DNA from: an uncultured Porphyromonadaceae bacterium
GTDB taxonomy: Bacteria > Bacteroidota > Bacteroidia > Bacteroidales > Muribaculaceae
Direction: 5' to 3'
Length of the DNA stretch: 37,341 bases
Assembly (NCBI GenBank): GCA_900548705.1
Contig: URLF01000015.1
Span: 1 to 37,341, forward strand
Below are positions 1 to 6,620 of the stretch, piece by piece. Every line of letters starts with the position of its first letter. The stretch's first letter is position 1. The notes under the pieces were generated by a model that was not told the DNA's origin, made no database searches, and saw only the letters and a list, made by a program, of their open reading frames with translations. Both the position numbers and the translations under genes were made by a program.

Positions 1-717
1 TATGTCGACGAGTCGTTCGAGACCATCGCCGGATATGGCCCACACGGAGCCATCGTGCATTACTCCGCCACCGCCGAGTCATCCTCGACCGTCAAGCCCG
101 AGGGACTGCTGCTCATCGACTCCGGAGCGCAATATCTCGACGGCACCACCGACATCACCCGCACAATCGCCGTCGGCACCCCCACCGAGCAGGAGCGACA
201 TGACTTCACCCTGGTGATGAAAGGCCATATCGCACTGGCCACCGCCATCTACCCCGAAGGCACCCGTGGCGACCAGCTCGACGCGCTCGCCCGCCAGTTT
301 CTCTGGAAAGAGGGTCTCAGCTATCTCCACGGCACGGGCCACGGCGTGGGCCACTTCCTCAACGTCCATGAAGGCCCCCAGAGCATCCGCCTCAACCATG
401 TCCCTGTCGCCCTGCGCCCCGGCATGCTGACCTCAAACGAGCCGGGTCTATATCGCGCCGGAGTGCACGGCATCCGCTGCGAGAACCTTGTGCTGACCGT
501 CGACGCGTTCACCACCGAGTTCGGCCGCTTCTACCGCTTCGAGCCGATGACACTCTTCCCCTGGGATCTCCCCCTTTTCGACACCGCCATAATGACCCAG
601 GAGGAAATCAACTGGATCAACGGCTACCACGAAGAGGTCTACCGCCGCCTCTCGCCGCGTCTCGACGAGAACCAGAAGGCATGGCTGCGCGAGAAGACCC
701 GCGAACTCAAGAAATAA
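1..717 (+). CDS. Xaa-Pro aminopeptidase (M24B), 5' end cut off by the window
   Basis: C-terminal catalytic half of a pita-bread metallopeptidase that removes N-terminal residues preceding proline. The frame is open from base 1, so about 238 residues of a protein that usually has 400-600 are present. The metal-binding set of the M24 family is visible: the two Asp residues around LIDSGAQY and DGTTDITR, the His in GTGHGVGHF, and the Glu residues in TSNEPGLY and RCENLVLT. The HY pair in GPHGAIVHY is also typical of AMPP-type enzymes. Probably cytoplasmic, dinuclear Mn/Zn. The next gene follows after 15 bases on the same strand and is likely co-transcribed. The true start lies outside the window. 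Confidence 0.93.
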   Translation, partial: YVDESFETIAGYGPHGAIVHYSATAESSSTVKPEGLLLIDSGAQYLDGTTDITRTIAVGTPTEQERHDFTLVMKGHIALATAIYPEGTRGDQLDALARQFLWKEGLSYLHGTGHGVGHFLNVHEGPQSIRLNHVPVALRPGMLTSNEPGLYRAGVHGIRCENLVLTVDAFTTEFGRFYRFEPMTLFPWDLPLFDTAIMTQEEINWINGYHEEVYRRLSPRLDENQKAWLREKTRELKK

Positions 718-732
718 AGCAACGAAGAAGAA

Positions 733-1269
733 ATGGCACTCATACTCCCCCTGCGCGGTTTCACCCCCAAGATAGGCCGCGACTGTTTCCTGGCCGAGAA
801 CGCCACCGTCGTCGGCGATGTCGAGATGGGCGACGAATGCTCGGTATGGTTCAACACCGTCCTGCGCGGCGATGTGAACTCAATCCGCATCGGCAACCGC
901 GTCAACATCCAGGACGGCTCGGTGCTCCACACCCTCTACCAGAAATCCACCATCGAAATCGGCAACGATGTCTCTATCGGCCACAACGTCACCCTCCACG
1001 GCTGCAAAATCCGCGACTTCGCCCTCATCGGCATGGGAGCCACCGTCATGGATGACGCAGAGGTCGGGGAAGGCGCACTGGTGGCCGCCGGGGCTGTCGT
1101 CCTCTCCAAGACCAAAATCGGCCCCCACGAGATGTGGGCCGGAGCCCCCGCGAAATTCGTCAAGATGATGGAGCCGGAGAAGTCAAAGGAGCTGAACGAG
1201 AAAATCGCCCGCAACTACCTCTTCTACTCCAAATGGTACACCGACCCCGACAACGCCCCCTTCAAATAA
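733..1269 (+). CDS. Gamma-carbonic-anhydrase-like left-handed beta-helix protein
   Basis: 178 residues, the usual size for the YrdA/PaaY/CaiE branch of gamma carbonic anhydrase-like hexapeptide-repeat proteins. Successive turns such as ATVVGDVEMGDECSVWF and NRVNIQDGSVLH form the left-handed helix. Three histidines expected to bind the trimer-interface metal are at about 66 (VLHT), 84 (IGHN) and 89 (TLHG). The C-terminal MWAGAPAKFVK segment is typical of the family. Members bind zinc or iron, but only some hydrate CO2, so the activity is not certain. The ATG is 15 bases after the aminopeptidase stop. It converges with the ABC ATPase gene only 20 bases away, with no obvious terminator between. 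Confidence 0.88.
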   Translation: MALILPLRGFTPKIGRDCFLAENATVVGDVEMGDECSVWFNTVLRGDVNSIRIGNRVNIQDGSVLHTLYQKSTIEIGNDVSIGHNVTLHGCKIRDFALIGMGATVMDDAEVGEGALVAAGAVVLSKTKIGPHEMWAGAPAKFVKMMEPEKSKELNEKIARNYLFYSKWYTDPDNAPFK

Positions 1270-1289
1270 CGACATAAGCCGGTTTCCCT

Positions 1290-2072
1290 TCAATCAACGG
1301 GGAGGTAATCGAGGATGGCTGAATCGAACCTGACCGGGCGCCCGCGGAAGAGATTTCCGAGGGCGCCTGTTTTTATCAGGGTGGAGGGGGAACCGTCGAC
1401 AAGGCGCCGGTGGCCGTCCTCCTCCACTATCAGCCAAAGACGCTGGGAAAGGCGGAGGGAGGAGGAGACATCATGGGAGGAGAGGATGACCGCCTTACCC
1501 TCCTCGCGGGCAAGACGCGAGAGTAGCTGCATCGTCTCCAGACGGGAAGCGACATCGAGGAATGCGGTCGGTTCGTCGAGAACCATCACCGGAGTCCCCT
1601 GGGCCAAGGCGCGGGCTATCATCACTTTCTGTCGCTCTCCGTCCGAGAGGGAGGCGACCTGACGGGAGGAGAATCCGGCCATCCCGACAGCCTCGATAGC
1701 TCGGGCCACCACATCGCGGTCACGCCGCGAAAGACGGCCAAAGAATCCGGTGTGAGGCTGTCGGCCAAGACCGACAAGTTCGGCGACGGTCAGTCCGCCC
1801 CCCAGCTCCTGGCCGGTGCTAACTATGCTGACAAGCCTTGCAAGTTCATTCTTTGGAATACCCGCAAGTGAACGTCCGGAAATCTCCACGCATCCCCGCA
1901 TCGGGAGGAGCCGCCCGGTGACACACCGCAACAGGGTAGATTTGCCCGCACCGTTCGCGCCGAGAAGAGCGACAAGCTCTCCGCGCCCGACAGCGAGGTT
2001 GACATCCTCGTAAAGCGGGGTCGCGCCATATCCGACCGCCACATCCTTCAGTTCAAGCAAAATCTCTTTCAT
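1290..2072 (-). CDS. ABC transporter ATP-binding protein, FecE/BtuD type
   Basis: 260-residue ATPase that powers uptake of an iron chelate (siderophore or heme) or cobalamin through the adjacent permease. Walker A GANGAGKST is at about 38-46; the signature LSDGERQKV and Walker B VMVLDEPTAFLD follow in order, then the switch-histidine region SSHDVS. I start at the ATG at 2072 (MKEILLEL) because it overlaps the permease stop in an ATGA arrangement, the classic sign of translational coupling. The frame is open further upstream, but that stretch lies inside the permease gene and does not look like protein. No substrate-binding protein is encoded nearby, so the ligand cannot be read from context. 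Confidence 0.93.
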   Translation of the reverse strand: MKEILLELKDVAVGYGATPLYEDVNLAVGRGELVALLGANGAGKSTLLRCVTGRLLPMRGCVEISGRSLAGIPKNELARLVSIVSTGQELGGGLTVAELVGLGRQPHTGFFGRLSRRDRDVVARAIEAVGMAGFSSRQVASLSDGERQKVMIARALAQGTPVMVLDEPTAFLDVASRLETMQLLSRLAREEGKAVILSSHDVSSSLRLSQRLWLIVEEDGHRRLVDGSPSTLIKTGALGNLFRGRPVRFDSAILDYLPVD

Positions 2073-3124
2073 CTGAAATAGCTGAGTTTGTCGCGGTTGA
2101 TAATCACATACATTATAATCGGCACTGATAACAGGGGGGTAATGGCGTTGACAGGGAGTATGCCGCCATTCCCCGCGAAAATCGATATGCAGGCGCAAAG
2201 CAACCCGGAGAAACCGCCCCAGAGGGCAGTCGCCGGGAGCAGGCGCACATGGTTGGAGGTGGCGAGTGTGAGTCTCGCGACATGGGGAATCACCAGTCCG
2301 AGGAACCCAATCGGCCCGCAGAAAGCTGTCACCGCTGCCGTCAGCACCCCCGATAGAAGCAGCAGCCGGTTACGGGTAGCGGTGAGGTTTACCCCCATCG
2401 ACTCGGCGTAGTCAGCGCCAAGCAGCAGGGCGTTGAGAGGTTTCACCATCATGAAGGAGGCGAATGTGGCCAGCAGAATCAGCGGGCCGAAGACAGCCAA
2501 GTCGGCGAGCGTCACCCCCGAGAAGCTTCCCAGTCCCCAGATGACGAAAGAATGCACCCCCTCCTCGGTGGCGTAGAAGTTTAGAATCGAGATTGCCGAG
2601 GAGGCGAGGTAGCCCAACAATATCCCGACAATAAGAAGCATGGCGTTGCCCTTCACAATCCGGGAGAACAGCAACAGCAACAGCAACATCCCGGCCGCAC
2701 CCGCGACAGACCCGACCAACGCCCCGGCGTAGCGGGCCACACCGACAGCCGCGCCACCTCCGAGGAGCAGCATCATGACGGCCACCCCGAGGGAAGCCCC
2801 GGTGGAGACACCAAGGATGGAGGGACCCGCAAGGGGATTGTTGAATGTGGTCTGCAGCAGAAGTCCGGCCACAGCCAGCGCCATCCCTGAAAGAAAGGCG
2901 CAACAGGCCATCGGCAAGCGCAGCTCTATGACAATAAGCCGAGCCGCGGCATTGGCCGCCTCGCGGCCTGTCAGCACCATCCACACGTCGGAGGGCGCGA
3001 CATCAACCGCCCCGAAAAAGAGCAGCGCGACAAACATCACCGCCGACGCTATCCCCACCGGCAGCAACACCCGGGCCATACTCCCGGTTGTCATTCTCTT
3101 TCCAGAAACCATAGTGTCAGTCAT
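2069..3124 (-). CDS. FecCD-family ABC transporter permease (iron/cobalamin type)
   Basis: 351-residue integral membrane permease with about ten hydrophobic helices, the normal size for BtuC/FhuB/FecD proteins. Family hallmarks are the LAGPSILGVSTGASLGVA segment, the coupling-helix region around FCGPIGFLGLVIPHVAR, and the C-terminal GILPVNAITPLLSVPIIMYV. It should form the inner-membrane channel of a type II importer with the ATPase downstream, which it overlaps by four bases. The ATG at 3124 overlaps the upstream gene by eight bases; an in-frame ATG at 3112 would leave a short gap instead. The TonB-dependent receptor and periplasmic binding protein must be elsewhere. Confidence 0.93.
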   Translation of the reverse strand: MTDTMVSGKRMTTGSMARVLLPVGIASAVMFVALLFFGAVDVAPSDVWMVLTGREAANAAARLIVIELRLPMACCAFLSGMALAVAGLLLQTTFNNPLAGPSILGVSTGASLGVAVMMLLLGGGAAVGVARYAGALVGSVAGAAGMLLLLLLFSRIVKGNAMLLIVGILLGYLASSAISILNFYATEEGVHSFVIWGLGSFSGVTLADLAVFGPLILLATFASFMMVKPLNALLLGADYAESMGVNLTATRNRLLLLSGVLTAAVTAFCGPIGFLGLVIPHVARLTLATSNHVRLLPATALWGGFSGLLCACISIFAGNGGILPVNAITPLLSVPIIMYVIINRDKLSYFR

Positions 3125-3860
3125 TATCCCAGAATATCAAGATTTTGGCCACATCCTGCGGCGCGACCCTGACTGTCGCCATCCTCGGCAAGGGGGAGAC
3201 ATCGTCGTAACACATCACCCCCAGCGCGGCGATATCGGCAATCCGTCCTTCACGGTCATAGACGGCATAATACAATGCCCCGGTGGCATCCGGCTCGACA
3301 CGCGACAGTTCGGCGGTAAGCCTGAAATCGAATTTTCCGACCCCGACACAAGCCGGAGTGGAGGTCTTCATCCCCAGGCGCCGCTCATTGTCGCGGTTCA
3401 CCTGCACCAACGAGGTCAGGAAACGGCATTTCTCCTCCTCGCTCCATCTGGAATCGAGGGGCGGCAACTCCGTCGCATCCCCGTAAACCGCCTGCGGTTC
3501 CTCAGCCACTCCGCCATTTACGGCTCCATCTGAATCAATAACCGGAGGGACAGGAGCCTCCGCCATCAACCCTGACGCGTAGCCGAAGCACCGGAAAAGG
3601 TAAAGACAGCAATCGAGCCGGAATCCGGTAAGCCGCATGAAATCCGACGCCAACCTGTCAATCTCCGCCAGTGACTCCGCCGACATCACCGGGCGCAGGA
3701 ACCCCGACGCGGGCAACGCCTGCATCATATACTGGAGGGGAGGGAACTCCCCGAATCCCCCCTCGCGGTTGATGGCCACCAGCATTTCGGGGAAACTGAA
3801 AAATCCCCGCGCCATAAGCCGCTTCAACGTCTCTGGAAATGAGATGGAAACAGATTTCAT
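3117..3860 (-). CDS. Hypothetical protein, first gene of the ABC importer operon
   Basis: 247 residues that I do not recognise. There is no signal peptide and no convincing membrane helix. The N-terminal 100 residues look like a helical domain (LAEIDRLASDFMRLTGF, then a CCLYLFRCFGYASG segment), followed by an acidic, proline-rich linker at about 101-135 and a C-terminal alpha/beta part with repeated VRV/AAL strands. It has scattered cysteines but no CxxC pair. The stop overlaps the permease start by eight bases, so it is translated as part of the importer operon. It might be an accessory or regulatory protein for that transporter, but nothing in the sequence shows its activity. Confidence 0.7.
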   Translation of the reverse strand: MKSVSISFPETLKRLMARGFFSFPEMLVAINREGGFGEFPPLQYMMQALPASGFLRPVMSAESLAEIDRLASDFMRLTGFRLDCCLYLFRCFGYASGLMAEAPVPPVIDSDGAVNGGVAEEPQAVYGDATELPPLDSRWSEEEKCRFLTSLVQVNRDNERRLGMKTSTPACVGVGKFDFRLTAELSRVEPDATGALYYAVYDREGRIADIAALGVMCYDDVSPLPRMATVRVAPQDVAKILIFWDND

Positions 3861-4000
3861 CTGGATATTACTGCTTTACAAGGTTTCGATAAAAAATTCG
3901 CCAGAACTGTAATCCAAATTACATTGTTTTAAATACAAAACATTTACTCTAAATCAATGTAGGCAATGAACGCAATACGTCGCCCGAAATTCCTCAGTTC

Positions 4001-4246
4001 GTGGATAGGAAAACACTTATGATAATACTCGTCGCGGGGTTGTTGGCCGGCATCTTCCTGCCGGTCACTCCCGACCAGTCGCTGACATACTGGACGATAT
4101 TCAGCATCGTGGCAGGAGTAATTCTTCTGGTTTTCATCATCGCCGGCATCGTGGAAAAATGCTGGGCATACACCGCCACACTCTGTATGGTCATCGCCTT
4201 GATTCTGATGGCCTTCTTCAAGGTGATACTCCCTAACATCAGGTAG
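4001..4246 (+). CDS. Small three-helix membrane protein, unknown function
   Basis: 81 residues with three hydrophobic segments (about 6-22, 30-51 and 58-78) separated by short polar turns, and charged residues MDRK at the N terminus that would keep it cytoplasmic. I chose the GTG at 4001 because it gives a basic N terminus ahead of the first helix; the ATG at 4019 is also possible, preceded by AGGAAAA. It sits alone between two minus-strand genes and ends about 35 bases before a hairpin that works as a terminator in both directions. No family recognised. Confidence 0.55.
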   Translation: MDRKTLMIILVAGLLAGIFLPVTPDQSLTYWTIFSIVAGVILLVFIIAGIVEKCWAYTATLCMVIALILMAFFKVILPNIR

Positions 4247-4279
4247 GGAGTAACGACAGAGAGGATGAAAAATAAGCAA

Positions 4280-4309
4280 CGCCCGTCAACTCAGTGAAGT
4301 TGACGGGCG
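4280..4309. terminator. Bidirectional intrinsic terminator between the small membrane gene and rpsO
   Basis: A perfect 12-bp stem (4280-4291 with 4298-4309) closes a 6-base loop. On the minus strand it is followed by TTGCTTATTTTTC, a good U-rich tail for rpsO; on the plus strand the tail is CTGTTTG, weaker but usable for the small membrane gene. The two genes converge on it. Confidence 0.85.
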
Positions 4310-4352
4310 CTGTTTGTAGTTGGTGACGGCAACTAATCCTCGTCAACGGGGA

Positions 4353-4628
4353 TTACTTGCGGATACCGAGCTCCTTCTGGGCGATGATGGCGCGGTAGCG
4401 GTTGATGTCCTTCTTGATCAGGTAATCAAGCAGGCGACGGCGCTTGCCGACGAGAGCCTTGAGGGCGCGGGCAGTTGTATGATCTTTGTGATTTGACTTA
4501 AGGTGTTCAGTCAAATGAGCGATACGGACCGAGAACAATGCAATCTGGGCTTCAGGAGAGCCAGTGTCAGTCTTACCCTTACCGTATTTCTCGAAGATCT
4601 CGATTTTTTCGTCAGAATTCAGATGCAT
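4353..4628 (-). CDS. rpsO: 30S ribosomal protein S15
   Basis: 91 residues, the normal length. S15 binds the three-way junction of helices 20-22 in 16S rRNA and nucleates the platform of the small subunit. The conserved KTDTGSPEAQIALFSVRI, HLKSNHKDH and KRRRLLDYL segments are all present and unbroken. The ATG at 4628 is preceded by its own promoter (box at 4679-4686, TTTG at 4706-4709 on the minus strand). A strong terminator lies just downstream, so it appears to be a single-gene unit, although read-through from rpoZ upstream is possible. Confidence 0.98.
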   Translation of the reverse strand: MHLNSDEKIEIFEKYGKGKTDTGSPEAQIALFSVRIAHLTEHLKSNHKDHTTARALKALVGKRRRLLDYLIKKDINRYRAIIAQKELGIRK

Positions 4629-4678
4629 TCTTTCAGAGATGTTTTGAGAAGTGAGTAATAAAATATGTAAAGCGGCTG

Positions 4679-4709
4679 CAAAGTTAAGGATTTTTCCGGA
4701 AACCGCAAA
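4679..4709 (-). promoter_or_regulatory. rpsO promoter (Bacteroidetes type)
   Basis: On the minus strand a TTTG at 4709-4706 is followed after 19 bases by TAACTTTG at 4686-4679, matching the Bacteroidetes -33/-7 consensus. The predicted start near 4672 gives a leader of about 43 nt before rpsO. Confidence 0.8.
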
Positions 4710-4759
4710 GCGGCGTGGCCGGAATTTTCAAAAATCACCCGACAAGACAGCCGGAAAAA

Positions 4760-5098
4760 TCAGTCGTCGAGGGTCAGACGCTCCTTGGCGGGGTTGCGGT
4801 AGTGGATTTTACCTTCGATATACTCCTGTGTAGCAATCAATGTGGGCTTGGGGAGCTTCTCGTAGTAGCGGGAAATCTCAATCTGCTCGCGGTTCTCGGA
4901 AATCTCCTCCAGGTTGTCGTTGAGGGAAGCGAATTCCTGGAGTTTCTTGTCAAGCTCGTGCTTCATCTCGCCGGCGATCTGGTTGGCGCGTTTGGCGATG
5001 ATGCTTACGGTCTCGTAGACATTGCCGGTATCCTTGCAGAGATCCATCATGTCACGGGTGACGGTGTTGAGCGGGGCGTTTGTCTTCTTGTAGTCCAT
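4760..5098 (-). CDS. rpoZ: RNA polymerase omega/Rpb6-like subunit, Bacteroidetes type
   Basis: 112 residues matching the Bacteroidetes form of the omega subunit, which helps assemble and stabilise RNA polymerase through beta'. The family pattern is visible: TGNVYETVSIIAKRANQI near the N terminus, a charged helical middle, and the highly conserved ENREQIEISRYYEKLPKPT region. It lies 63 bases after bamD on the same strand, and no promoter box is seen in that gap, so I read it as the second gene of a bamD-rpoZ operon. The symbol reflects the family; sequence similarity to the proteobacterial protein is weak. Confidence 0.85.
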   Translation of the reverse strand: MDYKKTNAPLNTVTRDMMDLCKDTGNVYETVSIIAKRANQIAGEMKHELDKKLQEFASLNDNLEEISENREQIEISRYYEKLPKPTLIATQEYIEGKIHYRNPAKERLTLDD

Positions 5099-5161
5099 TT
5101 ATGTTGATGGTGTTTTGTTTTGTCTTGAGGTCGGGGGGATTTCAGCTTCTTGGGGGAGGCG

Positions 5162-5977
5162 TCAGTCCTTCACATACTTCCGGGCGATTTTGAAGATATT
5201 CTCAGCCTCGGAGAGGTTTTTCGACTCGGGATAATTGTTGATGAACGAGTAATACTCGTCGATGACGTCGCGGAAACGGTCGGCCTTCTTCTCCTCCACG
5301 GAGAGGACAGCCTCCTGGTATTTCGCCTTCAGGACAAGCATCTCCAGGTCCTCTTTGTATTTGGAGTAGGGATACTCCTTGATGGCGTTGTGGGCTGTGA
5401 CGATGCAGCTCTCGTAGTTGTTGCCCAGGTATGTGCCGAGGTTGTAGTAAAGCTGGGCATTCTGAAGCTCCTTGAGGGTCAGCTTGTCCTGCAGCTCGAA
5501 AATGGCGTTTTGGGCGAGCGACACCTTGTCGGAACGGGGGAAAAAGTCCAGGAATCCCTGCAGCTCCTCGATGGCCTTGATGGTCTCCGACTGGTCGAGC
5601 TGCGCCTCGGGTGAATCGAGGTAATATGAATATCCAGCGTAATAACGGGCAGGCTCGGCATATTTCCCCTTGGGGAAACGCTGGTAATAAGCCTTGAAAT
5701 ATGAGGCCGCGTCGGGATATTCCTTGTTCTCATAATGGCTCATGGCCAACAGGTAGAGCGACTCCTCAGCCTTGTCAGACCCCTTGAACACGGTCACGAC
5801 ATCTTTCAGCAGGGTGTAGCTCTGGACATATTTCTTCTGTTCGAACGCGCGTTTGGCGTATTCAAACTTATAGTTGGCGTCATTGCTCTTGAGGACCTTC
5901 TGATATTCCCCGCAGGAAGCCAGGGAGACGGCCGTCATCACCGCCACAGCAAGCCACAAGATGAGTTTCTGAACCAT
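5162..5977 (-). CDS. bamD: Outer-membrane assembly lipoprotein BamD
   Basis: 271 residues. The N terminus is a lipoprotein signal peptide with lipobox LASC and lipidated Cys at 22. The rest is a chain of tetratricopeptide-like repeats, for example YKFEYAKRAFEQKKYVQSYTLL without a break into a following repeat at about 70, SHYENKEYPDAASYFKAY and AIKEYPYSKYKEDLEM. BamD anchors to the inner face of the outer membrane and works with BamA in inserting beta-barrel proteins. It heads a minus-strand operon with rpoZ, driven by a promoter about 110 bases upstream, and its leader contains a GC-rich hairpin. Confidence 0.93.
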   Translation of the reverse strand: MVQKLILWLAVAVMTAVSLASCGEYQKVLKSNDANYKFEYAKRAFEQKKYVQSYTLLKDVVTVFKGSDKAEESLYLLAMSHYENKEYPDAASYFKAYYQRFPKGKYAEPARYYAGYSYYLDSPEAQLDQSETIKAIEELQGFLDFFPRSDKVSLAQNAIFELQDKLTLKELQNAQLYYNLGTYLGNNYESCIVTAHNAIKEYPYSKYKEDLEMLVLKAKYQEAVLSVEEKKADRFRDVIDEYYSFINNYPESKNLSEAENIFKIARKYVKD

Positions 5978-6043
5978 ATGTTACCTAATAATGAATCTCT
6001 TGAACATCATCACCTCTCCAACGTCGGAAGAGATGACAAAACC

Positions 6044-6074
6044 GCGCCCCATTTCCGGCCTAAAGCCGGGGCGC
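6044..6074 (-). promoter_or_regulatory. GC-rich hairpin in the bamD leader
   Basis: GCGCCCC at 6044-6050 pairs with GGGGCGC at 6068-6074, with a smaller CCGGC/GCCGG hairpin possible inside. It lies in the predicted 5' leader of bamD, between the start site near 6081 and the ATG at 5977. On the minus strand it is followed by only a short T run, so it may be an attenuator or just a stable leader fold. Confidence 0.45.
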
Positions 6075-6087
6075 CTGTTTCAAGCGG

Positions 6088-6095
6088 CAAAGTTA
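6088..6095 (-). promoter_or_regulatory. bamD-rpoZ promoter, -7 box
   Basis: TAACTTTG followed by C on the minus strand, the full Bacteroidetes -7 consensus, about 110 bases upstream of bamD. No good TTTG -33 element is seen. Confidence 0.7.
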
Positions 6096-6179
6096 GCGAT
6101 TTTTTCCGGATTTTCAGACACGGCCACCATTATTTTTCATTACTGTATGGAAAAAGACCGGGAGAAAGACAGAAAAAAA

Positions 6180-6213
6180 CCGGTGTGCCAAAATCCATTA
6201 TTTGACACACCGG
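6180..6213. terminator. Strong intrinsic terminator in the bamD-PASTA gap
   Basis: CCGGTGTG at 6180-6187 pairs with CACACCGG at 6206-6213; after one mismatch CAAA/TTTG extend the stem, leaving an 8-base loop. On the minus strand it is followed directly by GTTTTTTCT, an ideal U tract; on the plus strand by CCTTTTATC. The two flanking annotated genes point away from it, so it must serve some other transcript. Confidence 0.8.
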
Positions 6214-6247
6214 CCTTTTATCACACAAATTTTAACACACTGTCATC

Positions 6248-6361
6248 TTATCTGACAGCCACTTTACTGACTGTCCCGTACTGGGAGCGCACGACAACTA
6301 ATGTGGTATTTTTTCGAGTCGTAACCGAATGCCTACATCTACTCCAAAAACGCCACACCAT
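6248..6361 (-). CDS. Possible 37-residue cationic small protein inside the candidate transcript
   Basis: ATG at 6361 to TAA at 6248. The peptide is strongly basic, starts MVWRFWSRCR and ends LVVVRSQYGTVSKVAVR, a pattern with a plausible beta-strand tail. The predicted transcript would give it a leader of about 52 nt and put the terminator 34 nt after the stop, which is a sensible small-mRNA layout. Against it, the first half uses codons that are rare in the neighbouring genes, and the frame runs through a long stem. I cannot decide between a coding and a structured RNA. Confidence 0.25.
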   Translation of the reverse strand: MVWRFWSRCRHSVTTRKNTTLVVVRSQYGTVSKVAVR

Positions 6362-6418
6362 AAAACTGATTGCTCAATAAGGTTCTTTCGGAGGGAAAGC
6401 GAATCCTGATTGTTGTCG

Positions 6419-6450
6419 CAAATTTAGCCACAAATTTTAAAATTTGCAAA
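6419..6450 (-). promoter_or_regulatory. Promoter of the candidate small transcript
   Basis: On the minus strand, TTTG at 6450-6447, exactly 20 bases, then TAAATTTG at 6426-6419, followed by C. This is among the best matches to the Bacteroidetes consensus in the window, yet no annotated gene lies downstream of it. Confidence 0.7.
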
Positions 6451-6495
6451 TTTTCCTGAAAATATTTTTCATTTTTTCTTTTGGAGTATTTTCGT

Positions 6496-6503
6496 TATTT
6501 TTG
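6496..6503 (+). promoter_or_regulatory. PASTA-rluD operon promoter, -7 box
   Basis: TATTTTTG followed by C. A T-rich stretch around 6472-6477 sits at the -33 position. The predicted start near 6510 leaves a leader of about 110 nt. Confidence 0.6.
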
Positions 6504-6509
6504 CAGTTT

Positions 6510-6620
6510 GAAATGAAGCCAGGCAAAAACAGCCAAGCTCAATCGGCAGCTTGCCGCCGACGACACCCTTCCAAAGGGATGGCGTTCTCCGCCGGACTTC
6601 ATCCACAAATCGATTAGACA
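6510..6620 (+). other. Leader of the PASTA gene
   Basis: About 110 bases between the predicted start site and the ATG. Short hairpins can be drawn (CGGCAGCTTGCCG, CCCTTCCAAAGGG, GGCGTTCTCCGCC) but there is no U-tract terminator and no recognised riboswitch. Confidence 0.35.

Larger units (their letters stand above)
6180..6413 (-). ncRNA. Candidate unannotated small RNA or small mRNA, about 235 nt
   Basis: A full-consensus promoter (6419-6450) and a strong intrinsic terminator (6180-6213) bracket this stretch on the minus strand, so a discrete transcript of about 235 nt is predicted. Inside it, 6302-6319 and 6341-6357 form a long imperfect stem. Arms 6254-6260 and 6269-6275 form a 7-bp hairpin (one G-U pair), and arms 6240-6245 and 6253-6258 form a competing 6-bp hairpin. 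None of the signature elements of tmRNA, SRP RNA or RNase P RNA that I know is visible. A 37-codon frame lies inside, so it could instead be a small mRNA. End points are predictions. Confidence 0.5.

Noticed and set aside
2073..2198. N-terminal extension of the ABC ATPase
   Set aside because: It lies inside the permease gene, is not homologous to ATPases, and the ATGA overlap at 2072 marks the real start.
3944..4279. A 111-codon minus-strand frame opposite the small membrane gene
   Set aside because: Composition is unlike a protein of this genome (rich in His, Tyr, Asp without pattern), while the plus strand gives three clean membrane helices.
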